Made by a program: the position numbers and the translations under genes | Shown: positions 37,741-47,657 of the stretch, in pieces | How the letters are laid out: each line of letters opens with the position of its first letter | Position numbering within the stretch: position 1 is the first letter of the stretch | Notes under the pieces: model-generated | Told to the model about the DNA's origin: nothing | Database searches by the model: none | The model's input: only the letters and a program-made list of their open reading frames with translations | Origin: Vibrio galatheae | Lineage (GTDB): Bacteria > Pseudomonadota > Gammaproteobacteria > Enterobacterales > Vibrionaceae | Reading direction: 5' to 3' | Assembly: GCF_000967545.1 (NCBI RefSeq) | Contig: NZ_JXXV01000016.1 | Span: forward strand, 1-64,000 | DNA length: 64,000 bases

Positions 37741-38361
37741 ATGTTAGAAGTATCTCAACTGACAGCAATAAGAGATGAAAGAATTCTCTTTGAATCCCTC
37801 TCTTTTACCATAGATTCAGGAGAGCTCGTTCAAGTCGAAGGGCGGAATGGTACGGGTAAAACGACCTTGTTGCGAATCATCACTGGGCTTGGTGATCGTG
37901 ATAGCGGTGAGATTTTCTGGAGCGGAGAAAATATTGCGTCGAATCGAGATGCTTTTCACCAAGACTTACTTTTTCTTGGTCATCAAACCGGTGTCAAACG
38001 TGAGCTTACCGCTTATGAAAATTTGCGCTTTTATTTAAGTATTCACTCGCGTGAGCCCGTCGACAAACAAACCATCTATGACGCTTTGACTAAGGTCGGC
38101 CTCGCCGGAAGGGAGGATGTGCCAGTTGCTCAATTATCTGCAGGTCAACAACGCCGCGTTGCACTGGCGCGTTTGTGGTTAAGTGAACATAAACTTTGGA
38201 TTTTAGATGAGCCTTTGACTGCTATAGATAAACAAGGTGTCAAAGTGCTTGAATCTTTGTTTCTGCAACACGCACAAAAAGGTGGGATAGTAATTTTGAC
38301 CACCCACCAAGATATGTTCTCAGACAATCCAAAACTTAGAAAGATCAAATTAGGTAACTAA
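37741..38361 (+). CDS. ccmA: Heme export ABC ATPase CcmA
   Basis: 206 residues. Walker [10 protein letters not shown], signature [14 protein letters not shown] and Walker [13 protein letters not shown] are complete. With CcmB, CcmC and CcmD it forms the complex that releases heme-loaded CcmE for cytochrome c maturation. First of nine ccm genes, preceded by 154 bp after the chemotaxis operon terminator. No strong ribosome site is visible before the ATG. Confidence 0.96.
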   Translation: MLEVSQLTAIRDERILFESLSFTIDSGELVQVEGRNGTGKTTLLRIITGLGDRDSGEIFWSGENIASNRDAFHQDLLFLGHQTGVKRELTAYENLRFYLSIHSREPVDKQTIYDALTKVGLAGREDVPVAQLSAGQQRRVALARLWLSEHKLWILDEPLTAIDKQGVKVLESLFLQHAQKGGIVILTTHQDMFSDNPKLRKIKLGN

Positions 38362-38363
38362 CC

Positions 38364-39032
38364 ATGTTTGGCATCATCAACAGTATTATCAGACGCGAAC
38401 TGCTGATTGCATTTCGCCGCCAAGCAGACATTTTCAACCCGCTTTGGTTTTTTATTATTGTTATTACACTGTTTCCGTTAAGCATTGGGCCAGAGCCTAA
38501 TCTGCTTGCTCGTATTGCAGCGGGGATTGTTTGGGTCGCGGCGTTACTTTCTGCATTGCTGTCACTTGAGCGTCTATTTAGAGATGATTTTCAAGATGGC
38601 GCATTAGAGCAAATGATGTTGATGCCGGTGCCATTACCTGTCGTAGTGATTTCGAAAGTTATTGCCCATTGGCTACTTACAGGGCTTCCGCTTATTTTGA
38701 TCAGTCCTCTACTTTCGATTTTGTTATCACTGGATTTCAATACTTGGCTTGCAATTGTATTGACATTACTTGTAGGTACACCGACGTTAAGTTTTATCGG
38801 TGCTATCGGTGTGGCACTGACCGTCGGGTTGCAAAAAGGGGGCGTATTGCTGAGTTTGCTTGTTTTACCGCTCTATATCCCGATATTGATCTTTGCCACC
38901 TCTGCGATTGATGCTGCGTCACTTGGAATGGCGTATAACGGCCAGTTAGCGATTTTGGGCGCGATGTTCATGGGAGCGATGACGCTCACGCCATTTGCGA
39001 TCAGTGCGGCGCTGAGGGTCAGCGTCAATTAG
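38364..39032 (+). CDS. ccmB: Heme export ABC permease CcmB
   Basis: 222 residues with six hydrophobic segments, the standard CcmB layout. The family motif FRDDFQDGALEQMMLMP is present. It is the membrane partner of CcmA. It starts two bases after the ccmA stop. Confidence 0.96.
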   Translation: MFGIINSIIRRELLIAFRRQADIFNPLWFFIIVITLFPLSIGPEPNLLARIAAGIVWVAALLSALLSLERLFRDDFQDGALEQMMLMPVPLPVVVISKVIAHWLLTGLPLILISPLLSILLSLDFNTWLAIVLTLLVGTPTLSFIGAIGVALTVGLQKGGVLLSLLVLPLYIPILIFATSAIDAASLGMAYNGQLAILGAMFMGAMTLTPFAISAALRVSVN

Positions 39033-39124
39033 TCGCCTGTGGTTAAACAGAATTATATAAATTACAAAACCTATAAATGTTTAGCGCTAAGTTAAACAAA
39101 CTTGAAGTGAGAGTGAGAAAGACG

Positions 39125-39877
39125 ATGTGGAAATGGCTCCATCCCTACGCCAAACCCGAATCAGCTTACCAACTATGCGGTAAGCTTTTACCCTGGTTTT
39201 CAATTTTAGCCTTGCTATGTTTGACCGTTGGTAATGTGTGGGGGCTTGCTTTTGCGCCTTCTGACTATCAACAAGGTGATAGTTTCCGAATTATCTACAT
39301 CCATGTTCCGTCAGCGATATGGTCAATGGGCGTATACATGTCTATGGCAATTGCGGCGTTTATTGGCATAGTTTGGCAAGTTCGCCTGTCCGATATGGCA
39401 GCCTCTGCTATGGCTCCAATTGGTGCTGTGTACACCTTTATTGCTCTGTTAACGGGCGCGATATGGGGTAAGCCGATGTGGGGGACTTGGTGGGTATGGG
39501 ATGCCCGACTAACATCAGAACTTATTCTATTGTTCCTCTATCTTGGTGTCATCGCGCTTTACCATGCCTTTGATGATCAAAAAACGGCAGCAAAAGCGGC
39601 AGGTATTCTTGCGATTGTCGGCGTAGTGAATTTACCCATTATCCATTTCTCGGTTGAGTGGTGGAATACTTTGCACCAAGGCGCAACCATTACCAAATTC
39701 GAAAAACCGTCTATCTCAAGTGACATGCTATGGCCGTTGTTGCTCAATATTTTTGGATTTGCTTTCTTCTTTGGCTCGGTAACCATGATTCGTCTACGTA
39801 ACGAAATCATTAATAAAGAGAGTCATCGCCCGTGGGTGATTAAGTTAGCAACAGATAGATCTCAGAGAGGGAGTTAA
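39125..39877 (+). CDS. ccmC: Heme transporter/handling protein CcmC
   Basis: 250 residues, six membrane segments and the heme-handling tryptophan motif (GTWWVWDARLTSELILLF). It loads heme onto CcmE. The frame is open from 39077, but the ATG at 39125 gives the family-like start MWKWLHPYAKPESAYQLCG, with GAGAAAG upstream. The upstream ATG would add 16 basic residues and cannot be ruled out. It lies 92 bp after ccmB. Confidence 0.94.
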   Translation: MWKWLHPYAKPESAYQLCGKLLPWFSILALLCLTVGNVWGLAFAPSDYQQGDSFRIIYIHVPSAIWSMGVYMSMAIAAFIGIVWQVRLSDMAASAMAPIGAVYTFIALLTGAIWGKPMWGTWWVWDARLTSELILLFLYLGVIALYHAFDDQKTAAKAAGILAIVGVVNLPIIHFSVEWWNTLHQGATITKFEKPSISSDMLWPLLLNIFGFAFFFGSVTMIRLRNEIINKESHRPWVIKLATDRSQRGS

Positions 39878-39879
39878 AC

Positions 39880-40086
39880 ATGCATTTTGAATCTTTGAGT
39901 GATTTCTTCGCTATGGGCGGTTACGCCAGTTACGTCTGGACCGCATTTGGGGTGACTTTCGCCTCCATGATGGTGTTATACACCTTGAGTGTGAGGAGAG
40001 GTCAGTCGTTGCTTAATGAAGTGCAAGCTAAGGTCGACAGACAAGCAAGAATTGACGCAGCAAAAAATTTGGAGAACACACTATGA
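39880..40086 (+). CDS. ccmD: Heme exporter accessory protein CcmD
   Basis: 68 residues with one membrane helix (about 15-37) and a charged C-terminal coil, typical of CcmD. It helps release holo-CcmE from the CcmABCD complex. It overlaps the ccmE start by four bases (ATGA) and follows ccmC by two bases. Confidence 0.92.
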   Translation: MHFESLSDFFAMGGYASYVWTAFGVTFASMMVLYTLSVRRGQSLLNEVQAKVDRQARIDAAKNLENTL

Positions 40087-40568
40087 ACCCAAGACGTAAA
40101 AAGAGGCTCGGTATCGTTCTAGCCATTTTTATTGGTATCAGCGCGACGATTGGTTTGATGCTGTATGCGCTAAATCAAAATATGGACCTTTTCTATACTC
40201 CAACTGAGCTCGTTAATGGCAAGCCAGATGGTACGAAGCCAGAAGTAGGGCAGCGTCTTCGTATCGGCGGTATGGTTGTTGTCGGCTCAGTTAAACGTGA
40301 TCCTCAATCGTTGCGCGTGTCATTTGATTTGCACGATGTCGGTCCGAAGGTCACCATTGTTTACGATGGCATTCTTCCCGATCTATTCCGTGAAGGGCAA
40401 GGTATTGTTGCGCAAGGTATTTTGAAAGATGCCTCAACCGTCGAAGCATTTGAAGTGTTAGCGAAGCATGATGAAGAGTACATGCCACCAGAAATAGCTG
40501 AAGCAATGAAGAAAACGCATGAACCGCTTCAATACTCAGAAACACAAAAACAAGGAAGTGATCAATGA
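40083..40568 (+). CDS. ccmE: Heme chaperone CcmE
   Basis: 161 residues. A signal anchor lies at about 9-29, then an OB-fold periplasmic domain. The heme-binding His129 and following Tyr133 lie in [12 protein letters not shown]; the His forms the transient covalent bond with heme. It carries heme from CcmC to CcmF. It overlaps both neighbours by four bases. Confidence 0.96.
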   Translation: MNPRRKKRLGIVLAIFIGISATIGLMLYALNQNMDLFYTPTELVNGKPDGTKPEVGQRLRIGGMVVVGSVKRDPQSLRVSFDLHDVGPKVTIVYDGILPDLFREGQGIVAQGILKDASTVEAFEVLAKHDEEYMPPEIAEAMKKTHEPLQYSETQKQGSDQ

Positions 40569-42523
40569 TTGCTGAAATCGGTCACTTTGCACTGATCATA
40601 TCTTTGGCATTGGCTGTATTGCTCAGCGTTATGCCTTTAATTGGTGCTTCTCGTCACAATACCCTGCTGATGAATAGCGCAAGGCCCCTCTCTTGGGGAA
40701 TGTTCCTGCTGTTATTGGTCTCATTTGCCATTTTGCTATGGGCGTTTTATACCAATGACTTCACACTTAAATACGTGGCGAGTAACTCCAATAGTCAATT
40801 GCCTTGGTACTACCGACTGACAGCAGTTTGGGGAGCACATGAAGGCTCATTACTTCTTTGGGTGTTGATCCAGGCTGGTTGGACGGTTGCGGTTGCGACG
40901 TTCAGTCGTGGAATGCCTCAAGAATCGGTTGCTCGTGTCCTGGCAGTCATGGGGATGATTACCGCAGGCTTCCTACTGTTCATTATTCTGACCTCAAATC
41001 CATTCTTGCGCACATTGCCGTTTTTCCCTGTCGATGGGCGTGATTTAAATCCTCTACTGCAAGACCCCGGCTTAATCATTCACCCTCCTATGTTGTACAT
41101 GGGTTATGTCGGATTCTCCGTTGCGTTCTCATTTGCGATTGCGTCGCTGATGACGGGTCGTCTTGATACTGCTTGGGCACGTTGGTCTCGTCCGTGGACA
41201 ACTGCTGCATGGCTATTCTTAACACTGGGCATTGCACTTGGCTCGTGGTGGGCTTACTACGAATTAGGCTGGGGTGGTTGGTGGTTCTGGGATCCGGTTG
41301 AGAACGCGTCATTTATGCCGTGGCTTGCGGGTACTGCGTTAATGCACTCATTAGCAGTGACAGAGAAACGCGGTACGTTTAAAGCATGGACGGTATTACT
41401 CGCGATTTCTGCATTCTCACTCAGCTTACTAGGCACCTTCCTTGTGCGCTCTGGTATCTTGGTCTCAGTTCACGCGTTTGCCTCAGATCCTGCGCGCGGT
41501 ATGTTCATTTTGGGCTTCTTGGTATTTGTGATCGGTGGTTCGCTATTGCTGTTTGCGGTTAAAGGAGCTTCTGTTCGCGTCCGTGGTAACTTTGACTTAG
41601 TGTCACGCGAAAATGCACTGCTATCTAACAACGTGTTGCTGATTGCTGCCCTAGTTGTGGTATTAGTCGGCACTTTATTACCTTTGGTCCATAAACAAAT
41701 CGGCCTAGGATCTGTTTCTATTGGTGCGCCCTTCTTTGACATGCTATTTGCGTGGTTGATGATCCCATTTGCTTTCTTACTCGGTATCGGTCCTTTGATT
41801 CGTTGGAAGAGAGACAATCTATCGAGTCTGAAGAAGCCGATGCTGATTGCAGGTGTGGTGTCATTGGCTCTGGCGGGCTTGTTTGTGGTGATTTTCTCTG
41901 AGCACTTCTTGTTTATGGCCTACCTAGGTTGGGTGATGTCTTTATGGATCATCTGCTTACATGGTTTTGAGTTGTACGAACGTGCTACGCATCGTCACTC
42001 ATTTGTCGAAGGTGTTAAAAAGCTGCAACGTAGCCACTGGGCAATGATGCTAGGCCATCTTGGATTAGCAGTCAGTATCATAGGTATTGCTATGGTACAA
42101 AACTACAGCATTGAGCGTGATGTTCGTCTAGCGCCGGGAGAACATATTCAAATTCAGGGTTACGATTTCCATTTCTCCGGTTTACGTGACAAAGACGGTC
42201 CAAACTATGATGGCTATATTGCTGATTTTGAGATAACGCGTGACGGTAAGTACATCAATACTTTGCATGCAGAGAAGCGTTTCTATACAACGGCGCGTTC
42301 AATGATGACAGAAGCGGCTATCGACCGAGGCTTCACTCGTGATCTCTACATCGCGATGGGCGAGCAATTGGATGATAACAAGTCTTGGGCAGTTCGCATC
42401 TATCATAAGCCATTTGTACGCTGGATTTGGGCTGGCGCCTTATTGATGGCTATAGGTGGTGCGATTGCAATAAGCGACAAACGTTACCGCTTTAGAAAAA
42501 CAGTTAAGAAGCAGGAGGCATAA
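40565..42523 (+). CDS. ccmF: Cytochrome c heme lyase subunit CcmF
   Basis: 652 residues with about 15 membrane segments. The tryptophan-rich WWD motif ([19 protein letters not shown]) and heme-ligand histidines in the neighbouring loops are present. With CcmH it attaches heme from CcmE to apocytochrome c. It overlaps ccmE by four bases and shares one base with ccmG. Confidence 0.97.
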   Translation: MIAEIGHFALIISLALAVLLSVMPLIGASRHNTLLMNSARPLSWGMFLLLLVSFAILLWAFYTNDFTLKYVASNSNSQLPWYYRLTAVWGAHEGSLLLWVLIQAGWTVAVATFSRGMPQESVARVLAVMGMITAGFLLFIILTSNPFLRTLPFFPVDGRDLNPLLQDPGLIIHPPMLYMGYVGFSVAFSFAIASLMTGRLDTAWARWSRPWTTAAWLFLTLGIALGSWWAYYELGWGGWWFWDPVENASFMPWLAGTALMHSLAVTEKRGTFKAWTVLLAISAFSLSLLGTFLVRSGILVSVHAFASDPARGMFILGFLVFVIGGSLLLFAVKGASVRVRGNFDLVSRENALLSNNVLLIAALVVVLVGTLLPLVHKQIGLGSVSIGAPFFDMLFAWLMIPFAFLLGIGPLIRWKRDNLSSLKKPMLIAGVVSLALAGLFVVIFSEHFLFMAYLGWVMSLWIICLHGFELYERATHRHSFVEGVKKLQRSHWAMMLGHLGLAVSIIGIAMVQNYSIERDVRLAPGEHIQIQGYDFHFSGLRDKDGPNYDGYIADFEITRDGKYINTLHAEKRFYTTARSMMTEAAIDRGFTRDLYIAMGEQLDDNKSWAVRIYHKPFVRWIWAGALLMAIGGAIAISDKRYRFRKTVKKQEA

Positions 42524-43077
42524 TGAGTAAAAAATTTCTATTTATTCCTTTCGTGGCTTTCTTAGGTTTGGTCGCAGTTTTTGCGACCCAACTGATAAAA
42601 AACCAACAAGGTGATGACCCAACGAAACTTGAGTCTGTTTTGGTGGGTAAGCATGTCCCTGAATTTCGGCTTGAAGATTTGGCCGAGCCGGGCAAGCTCT
42701 ATGACCAAGCTATTTTCAAGGGAGAGCCTTTATTGCTCAACGTCTGGGCAACATGGTGCCCAACTTGTTACGCAGAGCATCAGTACTTAAATGAATTGGC
42801 TTCGCAAGGCGTGAAAATTATCGGTCTTAACTACAAAGACCAACGTGACAAAGCGGTTGGCTGGCTTAATGACTTAGGCAACCCTTATCTGATCAGCTTG
42901 TTTGATGGTAACGGCATGCTTGGACTTGATCTCGGTGTCTATGGCGCTCCTGAGACATTCTTGATTGACGCAGATGGCGTGATTCGTTATCGCCATGTCG
43001 GTGATGTTAATGACCGCAATTGGAACGAAACATTGAAACCAATGTACGAGGCTATGCTTGCGGAGAAGAAGTCATGA
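42523..43077 (+). CDS. ccmG: Thiol:disulfide interchange protein CcmG/DsbE
   Basis: 184 residues. An N-terminal membrane anchor (about 4-24) precedes a thioredoxin fold with active site WCPTC (Cys79, Cys82) and the cis-proline loop GAPETFLID. It reduces apocytochrome c or CcmH in the periplasm. It overlaps ccmF by one base and ccmH by four. Confidence 0.96.
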   Translation: MSKKFLFIPFVAFLGLVAVFATQLIKNQQGDDPTKLESVLVGKHVPEFRLEDLAEPGKLYDQAIFKGEPLLLNVWATWCPTCYAEHQYLNELASQGVKIIGLNYKDQRDKAVGWLNDLGNPYLISLFDGNGMLGLDLGVYGAPETFLIDADGVIRYRHVGDVNDRNWNETLKPMYEAMLAEKKS

Positions 43078-43556
43078 AAAAGTGGTTAATGGCTTTTTTC
43101 GTCAGTCTTAGTTTCGTTGCAGTTTCAAATGCAGCTATTGAAATTCACGAGTTTGATACCTTAGAGCAAGAGCTGCAGTTCAAAGAGCTGGGTAGCACGC
43201 TGCGCTGCCCTAAATGTCAAAATAATACGATAGCTGATTCTAATGCCGAGCTTGCAGTTGACCTGCGTGAAAAAGTCTATGAGATGACCAAAGCGGGCAA
43301 ATCAAAGCAAGAAATTATCGACTATATGATAGCGCGCTATGGCAACTTCGTTACCTACAATCCTCCTTTTACTGTCGCTACCTCGATTCTTTGGCTGGGA
43401 CCGCTTTCGGTGGTGTTGTTTGGTTTTGGCTTTATCTTAATTCGTAGTCGAAAACGATCGTCAACGGCGATAAAAGACCAACAGCAGTGGGATGACGAAA
43501 AAGAAGCGCGTCTAAAAGCGCTGCTGAATGAAAAGAATGAAGGAGATAAGCAGTAA
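43074..43556 (+). CDS. ccmH: Cytochrome c maturation protein CcmH (CcmL type)
   Basis: 160 residues from the ATG overlapping the ccmG stop (ATGA). The open extension to 43020 is inside ccmG. A signal peptide (MKKWLMAFFVSLSFVAVSNA) leads to the LRCPKCQN motif (Cys45, Cys48) and a membrane helix near 103-124. It presents reduced apocytochrome c to CcmF. It corresponds to the N-terminal half of E. coli CcmH; the other half is the separate ccmI. Confidence 0.95.
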   Translation: MKKWLMAFFVSLSFVAVSNAAIEIHEFDTLEQELQFKELGSTLRCPKCQNNTIADSNAELAVDLREKVYEMTKAGKSKQEIIDYMIARYGNFVTYNPPFTVATSILWLGPLSVVLFGFGFILIRSRKRSSTAIKDQQQWDDEKEARLKALLNEKNEGDKQ

Positions 43557-44773
43557 TGACACTATTTTGGATAGCTTCGGTCATTCTTGTTGTAGTCAGT
43601 GTATTGGTTATTTCACTGCCATTTATTAAGAAGAAGTCGAATATCGATGATGAGTTGCGCGATGAACTCAACAAAGCGTTTTATAAAGATCGTCTTGAAG
43701 AACTGGAAGAAGAAACGGATGAAGGTCTTGTTGAAAACCAGCAAGAACTGATCGAAGACTTAAAGCAGTCGCTGCTGGATGATATTCCTTCTAGCCAGAA
43801 AGTACAGCAAGATAGCAGCATCTCAACACTTGCAATCATGATCCCAGCAACGTTACTTGTCGTTGGTCTGTCTTATGGCTTGTACTTCAAATTTGGTGCT
43901 TCTGAAGACGTAATGAAGTGGCAGCAAGTCAGCGCAAATCTGCCAGCTTTGTCTCAAAAATTAATGTCTCCAGAAGGGGCAGCACTTAGTGATGACGAAA
44001 TGCAAGATTTAACGTTAGCACTACGTACGCGTCTTCACTACCAACCTGATGACGCTACGGGCTGGCTACTACTCGGGCGTATTGCCTTGGCCAACCGTGA
44101 TGTCGATACTGCGATAGGATCAATGAATAAGGCCTATGGTTTAGATCCAGAAAGCACCGATGTGATGTTAGGTTATGCGCAAGCTTTAATGTTGTCACAA
44201 GACGATGTTGACCAAGATAAAGCCCGCCGTCTACTGGGTAAGCTCGTTCAGCAAGATTATGTTGATTTGCGCGTATTCTCCCTCTTGGCGTTTGATGCCT
44301 ATGAGCGCAGAGATTATGCGGCGGCAGTGCGTTACTGGGGTATCATGCAACAAATGATTGGCCCGCAAGACAGTCGCTATGAAATGTTAACGAGAAGCAT
44401 AGAAAATGCCCAGAAGCAAATGGGCCAGCAGGTTGGTACAGGCAAGTCTGTTTCAGTTGAAATTTCACTGGCGGATCAAGTTAATGCTGACCCTAATTCC
44501 TCGTTAATTGTCTCTGTACATACTGCTGATGGTGCACCAATGCCTGTCGCGGCGGCAAGGTATCCCCTAGGTAGCTTCCCACGTACTGTCGTACTAGATG
44601 ATGGTAATAGTATGCTACAAGATAGAAAGCTGTCGTCTCTCGATACTTTCATGGTACGAGTGCGTATTGATAGTGATGGCAACGTTGCAACCAAACAAGG
44701 GGACTGGTTTGGTGAAAGCGAAGCCGTTAGAATGGGTGAACCAGTTGAAGTGATGATTGATAGTCAATATTGA
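43556..44773 (+). CDS. ccmI: Cytochrome c maturation TPR protein CcmI
   Basis: 405 residues. Two N-terminal membrane helices (about 2-21 and 93-113) flank a cytoplasmic leucine-zipper-like region. TPR units follow (GWLLLGRIALANRDVDTAIGSM), then a C-terminal periplasmic beta domain. It acts as a chaperone for apocytochrome c. Last ccm gene, followed by a terminator that separates it from mlaA. Confidence 0.94.
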   Translation: MTLFWIASVILVVVSVLVISLPFIKKKSNIDDELRDELNKAFYKDRLEELEEETDEGLVENQQELIEDLKQSLLDDIPSSQKVQQDSSISTLAIMIPATLLVVGLSYGLYFKFGASEDVMKWQQVSANLPALSQKLMSPEGAALSDDEMQDLTLALRTRLHYQPDDATGWLLLGRIALANRDVDTAIGSMNKAYGLDPESTDVMLGYAQALMLSQDDVDQDKARRLLGKLVQQDYVDLRVFSLLAFDAYERRDYAAAVRYWGIMQQMIGPQDSRYEMLTRSIENAQKQMGQQVGTGKSVSVEISLADQVNADPNSSLIVSVHTADGAPMPVAAARYPLGSFPRTVVLDDGNSMLQDRKLSSLDTFMVRVRIDSDGNVATKQGDWFGESEAVRMGEPVEVMIDSQY

Positions 44774-44797
44774 TAAACTGTGATTATCAATCTGTTG

Positions 44798-44824
44798 AGG
44801 CCGGTGATTTCACCGGCCTTTTTA
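44798..44824 (+). terminator. Terminator of the ccm operon
   Basis: Stem AGGCCGGTG / CACCGGCCT with loop ATTT and a T-run. It lies 25 bp after ccmI and 15 bp before mlaA. Confidence 0.93.
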
Positions 44825-44838
44825 ATGGAATTATAATA

Positions 44839-45594
44839 ATGAAAACAATTAAGCCGCAGATATGGATGTTGTCTATCGCCATTGCGCTATCTGGGTGTTC
44901 GTCAGTCCCCGAAGAAGAATCTACGTTCAGCGAGTCGAAAGTGTCCGACCCATTTGAGAGCTTCAACCGCTCAATGTGGACGTTAAACTATGAGTATTTA
45001 GATCCTTACTTTGTCCGTCCTGTTTCTTTGGCGTACGTCAATTACGTTCCTTCACCAATTAGAACCGGGATAAGCAACTTTTTAGGTAACTTAGATGAGC
45101 CTGCGAGTATGGTCAATAACCTTATTATGGGCAATGGCAGTAAGGCGCTTGACCACTTCAATCGCTTCTGGATTAACTCAACCATAGGTATCGTTGGCCT
45201 TATCGATATCGCTTCTGAAGCTGGGATCACTGATCACAATGAGAAAACATTTAGTGATGCGGTAGGGCATTATGGCGTAGCTAATGGGCCATATGTCATG
45301 GTACCCGCTTACGGACCTTGGTCTGTACGAGAAACAGCAGACTTGGTCGACAACATGTACGTACCATTGTCATTACTTAATTTTTGGGCTGGTTTAGGGA
45401 AGTGGGCCCTCGAAGGTATGGAAACTCGTGCAGCTTTGGTTAACCAAGAGGCGTTACTGGATAACTCACCCGATCCATACGTGGTTGCACGTGATGTCTA
45501 TATTCAGCGCCAAGATTATCATGCAGAAATAGAAACGGATGCTTACAACGCAGAAGAAGAAGCGCTTTTAGACGAGTACTTAGAAGAGTTTTAG
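44839..45594 (+). CDS. mlaA: Outer-membrane lipid asymmetry lipoprotein MlaA (VacJ)
   Basis: 251 residues from the ATG at 44839. The lipobox LSGC gives a lipoprotein with Cys19. The MlaA core is recognisable (DPFESFNRSMWTLNYEYLDPYFVRPV, SMVNNLIMGN, FWINSTIGIVGLIDIA). It removes misplaced phospholipid from the outer leaflet of the outer membrane with the Mla pathway. An open extension to 44770 crosses the ccm terminator and is rejected. Confidence 0.94.
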   Translation: MKTIKPQIWMLSIAIALSGCSSVPEEESTFSESKVSDPFESFNRSMWTLNYEYLDPYFVRPVSLAYVNYVPSPIRTGISNFLGNLDEPASMVNNLIMGNGSKALDHFNRFWINSTIGIVGLIDIASEAGITDHNEKTFSDAVGHYGVANGPYVMVPAYGPWSVRETADLVDNMYVPLSLLNFWAGLGKWALEGMETRAALVNQEALLDNSPDPYVVARDVYIQRQDYHAEIETDAYNAEEEALLDEYLEEF

Positions 45595-45620
45595 TCGGCA
45601 TAACTCGATATCAAGTGAAA

Positions 45621-45652
45621 CCCAACGTTAACAACAAAGTGTCTAGCGTTGG
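45621..45652 (+). terminator. Hairpin after mlaA
   Basis: CCCAACGTTA pairs with TAGCGTTGGG (one wobble) around a 12-base loop. No T-run follows, so it may be a weak terminator. It lies 31 bp before the IS element. Confidence 0.4.
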
Positions 45653-45676
45653 GATTCTAGTTATTAGCTAGTGTAA

Positions 45677-45683
45677 ACTTATG
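45677..45683. repeat. Target-site duplication ACTTATG, left copy
   Basis: Identical to 46890-46896 on the other side of the IS element. Confidence 0.85.
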
Positions 45684-46889
45684 TGTACTAATTCAGACCT
45701 GATCTGACAGTTACCCACTTTTCGACTCGGTGCCTGTCAGATTATATCTGGGCTAGATTCTTTTCTGCCCAGATTGATTTCCCATCCTCTAATGTCTCTA
45801 TTGGCGTTCGGCCGCAGCACATTTTTCCTTGATGGGTACGATGATTGTTGTAGTAGTCCATCCATTCGTCCAGATCTTTCTGTAACTCTTCCATTGAACC
45901 ATACAGTTTCTTTCTGAATGTCACTTGGTAGAACTCATTTAGTATGGTCTTGTGGAAGCGTTCGCAGATACCATTTGTCTGTGGCGACATCGCTTTAGTT
46001 TTCGTGTGGTCGATATCATTAATGGCAAGATAGAGTTGGTAATCGTGCTGTTCAACACGGCCACAGTATTCAGTACCACGGTCAGTCAGGATTCGCAGCA
46101 TTGGCAGCTCATGAGCCTCGAAGAACGGTAGAACCTTGTCATTCAACATGTCCGCTGCGGTGATTGGTGTTTTTGTCGTGTAGAGCTTAGCGAAGGCGAC
46201 TTTGCTGTAGGTATCAACGAACGTCTGCTGATAGATGCGTCCAACACCCTTAAGGTTACCAACATAAAACGTGTCTTGAGAGCCGAGATAGCCTGGGTGC
46301 GCGGTTTCAATTTCACCACAAGCCTCGTCATCATGTTTCTTGCGCTCAAGGGCTGCAACTTGCTCGTCCGTTAGAATGATACCGTTCTCAGCGCTCTGTT
46401 TTTCTAAGGCAATAAGGCGCTTTTTGAAGTTTTCTAGGTCATTACGAAGCCAGATTGAATGCACGCCACTTGGAGAGATAAATACACCGAGTTTTCGTAG
46501 CTCGTTGCTTGTTCTAACTTGCCCGTGAGCTGGGAAGTCTATGGCGGACTTGAGAACGGCTTGCTCTGTTTCACTATCGACACGATTCTTCAGGTTTGGT
46601 GTTCTTCGACTTTGATTAATCAGAGCATCAATACCACCAGTTTCGACTAGCTCTTGATAACGGTAGAAAGTGTCTCTAGATACACCCATAACCTTACAGG
46701 CTTTTGATACGTTGCCGAGTTCTTCTGCAAGATTGAGAAGGCCAGCTTTGTGTTTGATGATTGGATTGCTAGTATGAAGCATGAGAGTTACCTCTTATTG
46801 TCTTTGATTAGTGATTAAGCACCTTTAATCAAAGTGGGTAACTCTCTTCTTTTCAAATTGAAGTGTCAGATCTAGTCGGAACTAATACA
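45684..46889 (-). mobile_element. IS481-family insertion sequence, intact, 1206 bp
   Basis: Imperfect 26-bp terminal repeats lie at 45684-45709 and 46864-46889; read inward they agree at 21 of 26 positions (shared blocks TGTA, TTC.GAC, GATCTGACA). Both ends are flanked by the 7-bp duplication ACTTATG (45677-45683 and 46890-46896). A second shared block GTTACCCACTTT lies inside each end. One transposase gene fills the element. The perfect target duplication points to a fairly recent insertion. Confidence 0.92.
45742..46782 (-). CDS. IS481-family transposase
   Basis: 346 residues. An N-terminal helix-turn-helix (LAEELGNVSKACKVMGVSRDTFYRYQ) is followed by an rve/DDE integrase core. Candidate catalytic residues are Asp in TFVDTYSKVA, Asp in ILTDRGTEYCG and Glu in TNGICERFHKT. 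The C-terminal YNNHRTHQGKMCCGRTPIETL is typical of the family. No frameshift or internal stop is seen, so it may be active. Confidence 0.95.
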   Translation of the reverse strand: MLHTSNPIIKHKAGLLNLAEELGNVSKACKVMGVSRDTFYRYQELVETGGIDALINQSRRTPNLKNRVDSETEQAVLKSAIDFPAHGQVRTSNELRKLGVFISPSGVHSIWLRNDLENFKKRLIALEKQSAENGIILTDEQVAALERKKHDDEACGEIETAHPGYLGSQDTFYVGNLKGVGRIYQQTFVDTYSKVAFAKLYTTKTPITAADMLNDKVLPFFEAHELPMLRILTDRGTEYCGRVEQHDYQLYLAINDIDHTKTKAMSPQTNGICERFHKTILNEFYQVTFRKKLYGSMEELQKDLDEWMDYYNNHRTHQGKMCCGRTPIETLEDGKSIWAEKNLAQI

Positions 46890-46896
46890 ACTTATG
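46890..46896. repeat. Target-site duplication ACTTATG, right copy
   Basis: Identical to 45677-45683. It contains the stop codon (complement of 46892-46894) of the minus-strand lipoprotein gene. Confidence 0.85.
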
Positions 46897-47440
46897 AACC
46901 TGCGTTTACTATGTCATCTACAATTTGCTTTGAGATAAGCTCAATATCTCTAGGTTCATCTTCTTGATCCCAATTAAATGTAGAAATTTCTAGATTTACA
47001 GCAATTTCGTCAAAGTATGCGTATTTTGTTGTGTAGCCAGCTTTTGAAAAACCTGCCAGCTTTTCTTTTTCATTATGTATTGTGACGCTGTGAGAAACTT
47101 CAGGCTTATTTAAGGCTTTACCACCATGATTGAAGTTACGCTTGTAATCAACTGTTACTGACACATCCAGAGCATCTTGTTCATTTTGAGCTAATAGCCC
47201 TTTTTCTAACAGACTTGACTCTAAGTATTTCTTAAATTGTTTTTGCAATTCTGACTTACCTGCAAAAGAGTTATCACCGGGAATTGCTCCATGACCGAGT
47301 GTTAGATTGACATTGATTTCATCAACTTTATATACGGTTTGCTGCTTTTTGATAGGGGTCGGCTTGACATAGTATTGATAAGGGGATGATGCACATGCTG
47401 CTAAAAATACTGCCAACGCTATTACAATTGTTCGTTTCAT
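46892..47440 (-). CDS. Hypothetical lipoprotein
   Basis: 182 residues with signal peptide and lipobox (MKRTIVIALAVFLAACASS, Cys16). The mature part is mixed alpha/beta and resembles no family I can name. The N-terminus has YYVKPTPIKKQQTVYKVDEINVNLTLG. The IS481-type element lies two bases beyond its stop codon, and the stop itself lies within the target duplication, so the protein looks complete. Any former 3' terminator is now separated from it by the IS. Surface or periplasmic location is expected. Confidence 0.8.
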   Translation of the reverse strand: MKRTIVIALAVFLAACASSPYQYYVKPTPIKKQQTVYKVDEINVNLTLGHGAIPGDNSFAGKSELQKQFKKYLESSLLEKGLLAQNEQDALDVSVTVDYKRNFNHGGKALNKPEVSHSVTIHNEKEKLAGFSKAGYTTKYAYFDEIAVNLEISTFNWDQEDEPRDIELISKQIVDDIVNAGS

Positions 47441-47607
47441 TCATACTCCTGAATATAGGTTTTATTTGCTTATTACTCTTAGTGAGTCACTAAAACTAAA
47501 CTTTGTGACTACTTTCTCGATGCTATATCAGCGATGGTATATAAAACAATGACTTACATCATTTATATGAATCAATACGCATTTTGCATGAAATGATGTT
47601 AAAAAGG

Positions 47608-47635
47608 ACAAAGGCTTGGTATACCAAGCCTTTGT
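47608..47635. terminator. Terminator between fadL paralogue 2 and the lipoprotein gene
   Basis: 28-bp perfect palindrome ACAAAGGCTTGGTA / TACCAAGCCTTTGT. On the minus strand it is followed by CCTTTTT, so it ends the fadL gene above it. Confidence 0.85.
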
Positions 47636-47657
47636 TCGTTTTCGTGTGACTTAACCG

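Noticed and set aside
45742..47440. IS plus lipoprotein as a cargo-carrying transposon or defence island
   Set aside because: The IS ends and target duplication exclude the lipoprotein gene, and the surrounding genes are core genome.
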